DNA of 64,000 bases from positions 1 through 64,000 of the forward strand of contig JAJRZS010000008.1 in NCBI GenBank assembly GCA_024275135.1, in the 5' to 3' direction. The translations under genes and the position numbers were made by a program. Of the stretch, positions 60,060 through 64,000 are shown piece after piece; positions within the stretch are counted from its first letter, which is position 1; every line of letters starts with the position of its first letter. Origin of the DNA: Planctomycetota bacterium (lineage in GTDB: Bacteria; Planctomycetota; UBA1135). The notes beneath the pieces are model-generated. The model ran no database searches, was not told where the DNA came from, and was given only the letters and a program-made list of their open reading frames with translations.

Positions 60060-60775
60060 CAGCCCATCTTGTCTGCCAACTCCAAGACCTTGGGGAAAAG
60101 CAGACTGTTTTCCTTATGAATATGGCGATGCAAATCGTATTCCATGGTTTGCAAACGATCCATCATCGCGCGGAAGCTATTGCAGCCATCCGGTGGCACT
60201 GTGTAGCCGGAAGTGAGTTCTCGCAATTGCGCCAAAGCCTCCCCTGCCGAATCATGCTCCATCAGCATCACCCGAATCGGCGCATCGATGCTGCCGCAGT
60301 GGAAACTCGGGGTGGAGGTAGCTTGTTCCAATTGCTGCACCATCGGAAACAGCACCATTTCTTCCTTTTGCAGATGAGCATCCAGCTCCATGAACATGGC
60401 AAAAGAAACCTGACGCACTTTTTCCAACCATGGAAACTTGCGCCCATGCACCCGAAACACTTTGTCGATGAGTTTGGCCAATTCGGGCATCTCTTCCTTC
60501 AAATAGGCATGGTGGGTACGGACCAAATGCTCCGCCAATTCGCTCAAACTCATCGCCGCGTAATCCGGCTCCTTTTCGCCGTCGGCCTGGGCATCAAAAG
60601 CCGCCAGTTTTTCCAAGACCTGGCTCAAATCTTGGCCAGCAGCAGCGCAGGCCTCTTCCAGGCTCTGCTGCCCCTTGCAGCAATAGTCCAGGCCAAAGGA
60701 TTCGAAAACGCGCGAACGGCCGGGACGGGCGGTGACGAGTTCGCCCAAAGTTGTGGATGCGGAGAGAGTTTCCAT
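60056..60775 (-). CDS. Di-iron protein for iron-sulfur cluster repair (RIC/ScdA/YtfE)
   Basis: RIC proteins repair iron-sulfur clusters after nitric oxide or oxidative damage. The N-terminal ScdA_N domain reads TTLGELVTARPGRSRVFESF and GLDYCCKGQQSLEEAC, with the conserved double Cys. The hemerythrin-like domain follows, with histidines in LAEHLVRTHHAYLKEEMP, FAMFMELDAHLQKEEMVLFP, LMEHDSAGEALAQLRELT and EYDLHRHIHKENSLLFPKV. The product has 239 residues. It has its own promoter region containing an inverted repeat. Its 3' end overlaps the end of the SGNH pseudogene by four bases. Confidence 0.93.
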   Translation of the reverse strand: METLSASTTLGELVTARPGRSRVFESFGLDYCCKGQQSLEEACAAAGQDLSQVLEKLAAFDAQADGEKEPDYAAMSLSELAEHLVRTHHAYLKEEMPELAKLIDKVFRVHGRKFPWLEKVRQVSFAMFMELDAHLQKEEMVLFPMVQQLEQATSTPSFHCGSIDAPIRVMLMEHDSAGEALAQLRELTSGYTVPPDGCNSFRAMMDRLQTMEYDLHRHIHKENSLLFPKVLELADKMGC

Positions 60776-60783
60776 GATTCCAG

Positions 60784-60812
60784 AGTTTAAGAGCTTTTTC
60801 TCCTCTTAAAAC
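60784..60812. promoter_or_regulatory. Inverted repeat over the RIC gene promoter
   Basis: GTTTAAGAG (60785-60793) and CTCTTAAAAC (60803-60812) form a near-perfect inverted repeat (one extra A). The minus-strand box TAAACT (60784-60789), eight bases before the RIC ATG, overlaps the left arm, so a regulator bound here would cover the promoter. The site also lies downstream of ispH and could form a hairpin, but no T run follows. Confidence 0.45.
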
Positions 60813-60845
60813 CACAAAATCGAGAAAATTTCTTCTTTCCCCCCC

Positions 60846-62000
60846 TTAAACCGGCAGTTTTTCGCCAGCAAAACTCAGCAACCGCTCAATGACCTCTCCA
60901 AGCAAGGCATCGGGAGTGCTGGCACCCGCAGTGAAAGCCACGCGGAGTGGACGTCGCTCCGGCAACCAATGCGCTTCGTGCAAAATCTCGCCGCTGGTGC
61001 GGTCTCGATGAACCAGCTGCGGACCAATGCAATCGGGCCCCTCGATATGGAAAGCCGGCACCCCTAGACGTCGCCCAACGCGGGCCAAGTTCTTGGTATT
61101 GGAACTGTCATAGCCCCCCACCACCAGATACAAATCCGGAGCCAATTCCGCTACCGCCGCTGCGGCATCTTGGTTGTCTTGGGTGGCCCGACAGATGGTG
61201 TCAAAGTCGCGAAAGTTTTGCTCTAAAGCCTCTTCGCCATCCCGATGCGCCAAAGCGAGTTTCAACCGATCTCCAATGGCCCGCGATTCCGAAGCCAACA
61301 TCGTGGTTTGATTAATGACCCCCAAGCGTTGCAAATCGCGGTTGAAATCCAATCCCGGGGAAAAGCTTCCACAGCGTAACCCGGCGCGCAAATCGTCCTC
61401 CTGAAGACGCCCTTCTAAAAACGCCGCCAAAACCTCGGTTTCTTCGATGCTGTACACCACCACATAATGCCCACCATGACTTTCAATCAGGGAGCAAGTG
61501 GCCGCCGTTTCTTCATGCCCCACCGTGCCATGAATCACCGTGGTAAAGCCCTCCTTCAAATACTTCAGGGTGCGCTTATGGGGTTTAATCACCCAAGGGC
61601 AAGTGGTGTCCACAATGGTCACACCGCGCTGTTGCAAATCCTGCATATCTTCCACGGTGGCGCTGAACGCCGGCACGATAACCACATCTTCCGCGCCAAG
61701 CTGCTCCAGGGCGCCAGGCGTGGCGAACTGCCCACGCAAAAAACCAATGCCTTTGGCTCGTAAATCCGCATTCACCCGTGGGTTGTGGATGATAGAACTT
61801 ATCAACCACATCGGACGCCCTTCGTATTCACGCCGTGCCTCTTCCACCATCGCCAAAGCGCGATCCACCCCCCAGCAAAAACCAAAACTCTGCGGCAGCA
61901 ACAACTCCAGCTGTCCTACCTGGCAAGACCCCGTCCGCCGCAGATCCTCCACTAGGGGGTTACGATAGGTTTGCCGCACTTCGGTGTTATCGACATTCAC
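60846..62000 (-). CDS. ispH: 4-hydroxy-3-methylbut-2-enyl diphosphate reductase IspH
   Basis: This is the last enzyme of the MEP isoprenoid pathway, with a [4Fe-4S] cluster held by three cysteines. They are seen in SFGFCWGVDRALAM, TIVDTTCPWVIKPHK and AGLRCGSFSPGLD. TVIHGTVGHEETAAT, DTICRATQDNQDAAA and VVGGYDSSNTKNLARV are typical. At 384 residues with VEDLRRTGSCQVG in front, it is the long form more like cyanobacterial and plant enzymes than the ~310-residue form of E. coli. The start overlaps the folC stop (ATGA). Confidence 0.93.
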   Translation of the reverse strand: MNVDNTEVRQTYRNPLVEDLRRTGSCQVGQLELLLPQSFGFCWGVDRALAMVEEARREYEGRPMWLISSIIHNPRVNADLRAKGIGFLRGQFATPGALEQLGAEDVVIVPAFSATVEDMQDLQQRGVTIVDTTCPWVIKPHKRTLKYLKEGFTTVIHGTVGHEETAATCSLIESHGGHYVVVYSIEETEVLAAFLEGRLQEDDLRAGLRCGSFSPGLDFNRDLQRLGVINQTTMLASESRAIGDRLKLALAHRDGEEALEQNFRDFDTICRATQDNQDAAAAVAELAPDLYLVVGGYDSSNTKNLARVGRRLGVPAFHIEGPDCIGPQLVHRDRTSGEILHEAHWLPERRPLRVAFTAGASTPDALLGEVIERLLSFAGEKLPV

Positions 62001-63220
62001 GAGTTTCGCTTCCAGGCTTGGGTTTGGGGACGAAGAGCACCCACCAAATAGGTGGAGCCAGTAACAAGCAAGACATCCGGCCCCGCGGGGAGTTCCGGCT
62101 TGGTTAAGGGGGTGGCGGCAAATGCCGCTCCGATTTTAACCGGGTCGGCCGAGCGTGGGTGATGGCCAGCAGGCGCTGCCCACCATTCTTCACCCTCGGG
62201 TCGCGGTCCCAAAGCCTGCTCCAATTCAGCAGCCAGCTGCACAGCATCTTTGTCATCGCGCAAGGCCAAAACCACCCCGCGTCTTTGGTGCTGAAACTGC
62301 TCGCGGAAAGTGTGCACCACCGAGCGCAGGGATTGCAAGGAATGAGCAACATCCAAAACCACCAAGCGGCCATCCGCACTACGGCGCATTTCAAACCGTC
62401 CCGGCAGCTGAAGAGCAACAAATGGCAGGCTGCGCAAGATGTCGGCAGCGGCGGCAAAAGGACGCGGCAAATGCTGCAGCATGTGTACCGCCAAAGCAAA
62501 ATTCCACCGCATATGTTCTTGCGGATGGAAAAACTCGGGCTCCAGCTGCGACACTGGGTGCAAGACTTGGCCGCATTGGTCGGCTTGTTGTTGCAACACC
62601 GTGAACGCTTCGGCGGGCATTGGTCCGCCTGCAAACAACAAACTACCTGCCTTGAAAATCCCGGCTTTCTCGGCTGCAATCTGGGCCAAAGTGTTTCCTA
62701 AAACATCCACATGCTCCAGCTCGATGGAGGTGACGGCTGCCGCCAAGGGCTGCACCACATTGGTGGAATCCCAACGTCCTCCCAGCCCCGTTTCCACAAT
62801 CGCCACCTCGCAGCCGGAATCGCGGAAGAAAACCAAGGCCGTCGCCGTCATAAGATCGAAAAAGCTTTCTTCCCCTGAAGAAACACGCAAGACCGTTTCT
62901 AAGGCGTCGGCAAGAGCGTCGTCGGTGGGCCAGTCCCCGTCGAGCAAAATTCGCTCTCGCCAGTCGCTGAGGTGGGGTGAAGTGTAGAGCCCCGTACGTA
63001 AACCCGCTGCCTGCAATCCCTTAGCCAAATAATGACAAACCGTCCCCTTGCCTTTGGAGCCCGCCACATGCAGCACGGGCAGGCTCAAATGCACATCCTC
63101 CAGGCGGTGCACCAAGGCTTCCATGGTGTCCAGCCGAAATCGCGCCGCCCGCGGTCGCACACAACTTTCGTAGTCGGTGCGCTGTTTCAGTTCAGTCCAC
63201 AAGGTTTGGAGCCGATTCAT
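61997..63220 (-). CDS. folC: Folylpolyglutamate/dihydrofolate synthase FolC
   Basis: FolC adds glutamate to folates and forms dihydrofolate in bacteria. The ATP-binding motif HVAGSKGKGTVCHYLAKGLQ is at about residue 52. GLYTSPHLSDWRERILLDG, VAIVETGLGGRWDSTNVVQP, ELEHVDVLGNTLAQIAAEKAG and RFEMRRSADGRLVVLDVAHS are typical of the Mur-ligase superfamily branch. The product has 407 residues. It is the first gene of folC-ispH and diverges from the degenerate Nudix gene with only 17 bases between start codons. Confidence 0.93.
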   Translation of the reverse strand: MNRLQTLWTELKQRTDYESCVRPRAARFRLDTMEALVHRLEDVHLSLPVLHVAGSKGKGTVCHYLAKGLQAAGLRTGLYTSPHLSDWRERILLDGDWPTDDALADALETVLRVSSGEESFFDLMTATALVFFRDSGCEVAIVETGLGGRWDSTNVVQPLAAAVTSIELEHVDVLGNTLAQIAAEKAGIFKAGSLLFAGGPMPAEAFTVLQQQADQCGQVLHPVSQLEPEFFHPQEHMRWNFALAVHMLQHLPRPFAAAADILRSLPFVALQLPGRFEMRRSADGRLVVLDVAHSLQSLRSVVHTFREQFQHQRRGVVLALRDDKDAVQLAAELEQALGPRPEGEEWWAAPAGHHPRSADPVKIGAAFAATPLTKPELPAGPDVLLVTGSTYLVGALRPQTQAWKRNS

Positions 63221-63224
63221 GGGG

Positions 63225-63230
63225 TAGGCT
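63225..63230 (+). promoter_or_regulatory. Leaderless -10 box for the Nudix-like gene
   Basis: TAGGCT is followed by seven bases (TAAGTTG) and the ATG at 63238. It lies in the 17-base gap between the divergent folC and Nudix-like start codons. Confidence 0.45.
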
Positions 63231-63237
63231 TAAGTTG

Positions 63238-63696
63238 ATGCGAATGTACCGTCGATTTTCTCCATCCCAATTCGGGGAGGAAGGCCTGCGCCACGAGGTG
63301 CATGTGTTCCTCTATCGTTTGCGTGCAGCAGAACCCGAATATCTGCTGTTGCAAGCCGCGCCTTTGCAAGAACATGTTTGGCGTCCCGTGGTTGGCGCTG
63401 TGGATTGGAACGAGGATTTGCGGCAAGCGTCCTTGCGTCAAGTGCGCACCGAGGTAGGGCTGAGCCACGCTTTTGATCTCATTGCTCCCGCCACCGGTTT
63501 GGTTCAAGACTTGGGAGACTTGAAGTTGGTGCAGTGGCCGGTGGGCTTCCAGGTGCCTTCGCCCAGTGTGCAACCGGAACTGCATGGCCCCATCATGGAT
63601 TGGAACTGGTGTCCATTCCAACAGGCCTTGCAAATTCTCGATGCCAGCTTGCACCGCCAAAACTTGTTGCAACTGCATTTTCAACTCGCCGCCTAG
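63238..63696 (+). CDS. Nudix-fold protein with a degenerate Nudix box
   Basis: The 152-residue protein matches the Nudix fold: VHVFLYRLRAAEPEYLLLQA, then WRPVVGAVDWNEDLRQASLR and QVRTEVGL. The box GX5EX7REUXEEXGU is only partly kept: the REL-EE core reads RQVRTEVGL, losing the first and second catalytic Glu. It may be inactive or use another mechanism, such as a regulatory binding role. An in-frame TTG lies at 63235. The gene diverges from folC and ends on the stop of the convergent lpxD. Confidence 0.65.
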   Translation: MRMYRRFSPSQFGEEGLRHEVHVFLYRLRAAEPEYLLLQAAPLQEHVWRPVVGAVDWNEDLRQASLRQVRTEVGLSHAFDLIAPATGLVQDLGDLKLVQWPVGFQVPSPSVQPELHGPIMDWNWCPFQQALQILDASLHRQNLLQLHFQLAA

Positions 63697-64000
63697 TTGG
63701 CTTTGCCGCGCGCCATCCGTCGCAGCATCACTTGCATGCGCTGGTGCAGTCGGTAGTCCACAGCAGGATTACCAGCCACGGTGGCACCGGCATCGACATT
63801 GGAGGTAACCGCGGCTTTGGCCCCCACGCGCGCACCAGCACCAACTTGAATATGGCCTGCAGCACCGGCGGAACCAGCGAAAATGGCACCGTCGCCAATT
63901 TCCACACTGCCGCTAATGCCCACTTTGCCGCAAAGAATGACAAAACGCCCAAGCTTGCAGTTGTGGCCGACTTGCACATGGTTGTCGAGTAGGCAGTTGT
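63693..64000 (-). CDS. lpxD: LpxD, UDP-3-O-acyl-glucosamine N-acyltransferase (C-terminal part)
   Basis: The gene runs off the right end; 101 codons are visible. The left-handed beta-helix hexapeptide repeats are clear (HVQVGHNCKLGRFVILCG, KVGISGSVEIGDGAIFAGSA, GAAGHIQVGAGARVGAKAAV, TSNVDAGATVAGNPAVDYR). The catalytic-type histidines in HVQVGHN and AAGHIQVG match LpxD. LpxD adds the second acyl chain in lipid A synthesis. The C-terminal tail LHQRMQVMLRRMARGKAN is the usual short helix. The overlap with the Nudix gene is four bases. Confidence 0.85.
   Translation of the reverse strand, partial: NCLLDNHVQVGHNCKLGRFVILCGKVGISGSVEIGDGAIFAGSAGAAGHIQVGAGARVGAKAAVTSNVDAGATVAGNPAVDYRLHQRMQVMLRRMARGKAN

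Noticed and set aside
1-64000. CRISPR array, prophage, insertion sequence or defence island
   Set aside because: No regularly spaced repeats, transposase, integrase, phage structural or restriction genes were seen.

Overview
The window reads as a densely packed chromosomal segment of a Gram-negative bacterium. It carries LPS genes (lptE, the end of lpxD), an outer-membrane secretin, the MEP-pathway gene ispH, an MqnD-type menaquinone gene and a type A RNase P RNA. The phylum cannot be fixed from the sequence alone. The ftsH-folP-cdaA-cdaR-glmM order, the bacterial histone-fold protein and the archaeal-type methionine aminopeptidase suggest a lineage outside the well-studied Enterobacteria and Firmicutes; Planctomycetota, Acidobacteriota or a deltaproteobacterial-type lineage are guesses only. 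No prophage, insertion sequence, CRISPR array or tRNA gene was found.

Layout. 1-225: terminator of an upstream gene and a structured leader. 226-1156: a small exported Cys-containing protein and an ECF-type sigma factor. 1177-12450: a complete Tad/Flp pilus operon (secretin, pilin, prepilin peptidase, TadE, CpaB, TadG, CpaE, CpaF, TadB, TadC, TadD) with an internal terminator after the pilin. 12544-18795 (minus): amino-acid catabolism (YtcJ-type amidohydrolase, lysine-6-dehydrogenase-like enzyme, HutI) plus a secreted beta-helix/PA14 protein. 18860-22414: CorC-like membrane protein with an in-frame stop, RecO, TPR lipoprotein, LptE. 22411-25679 (minus): pstSCAB. 25722-26180: CopD-like protein. 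26262-33646: FtsH, FolP, the c-di-AMP cyclase module CdaA/CdaR with GlmM, and TsaB. 33694-33987 (minus): lysine-tailed histone-fold protein. 34159-41413: exported unknown, Alr, giant AsmA-like protein, ManC, RuvX. 41447-41804: rnpB. 41919-49862: Nudix protein, small unknown, FdhD, ArsC/Spx-like protein, REC-like protein, large hybrid kinase, MqnD-like protein, protein kinase. 50006-55853: type II methionine aminopeptidase, leucine dehydrogenase, DinG-like helicase, unknown. 55850-59016: RarA, TrmH-family methyltransferase, RsgA. 59033-60059: decayed SGNH-like gene. 60056-64000: RIC iron-sulfur repair protein, IspH, FolC, degenerate Nudix protein, LpxD C-terminus.

Four things stand out. First, a 97-residue protein joins a 40-residue Lys/Ala/Pro tail to a bacterial histone fold. 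Second, many transcription units have a TANNNT box 5-8 bases before the start codon and no obvious ribosome binding site, which points to widespread leaderless transcription; two divergent gene pairs share mirrored copies of the box. Third, two genes carry in-frame stops (TAA, TAG, TGA) that would each be explained by a C-to-T change, and one also has two homopolymer frameshifts. Fourth, an ECF sigma gene sits at the head of the Tad pilus operon with no recognisable anti-sigma gene.

Most genes run in tight operons with ATGA, TGATG or GTGA overlaps. Start codons were moved from the longest open frame wherever a signal peptide, an upstream stop or a promoter box argued for a shorter protein; each case is noted.
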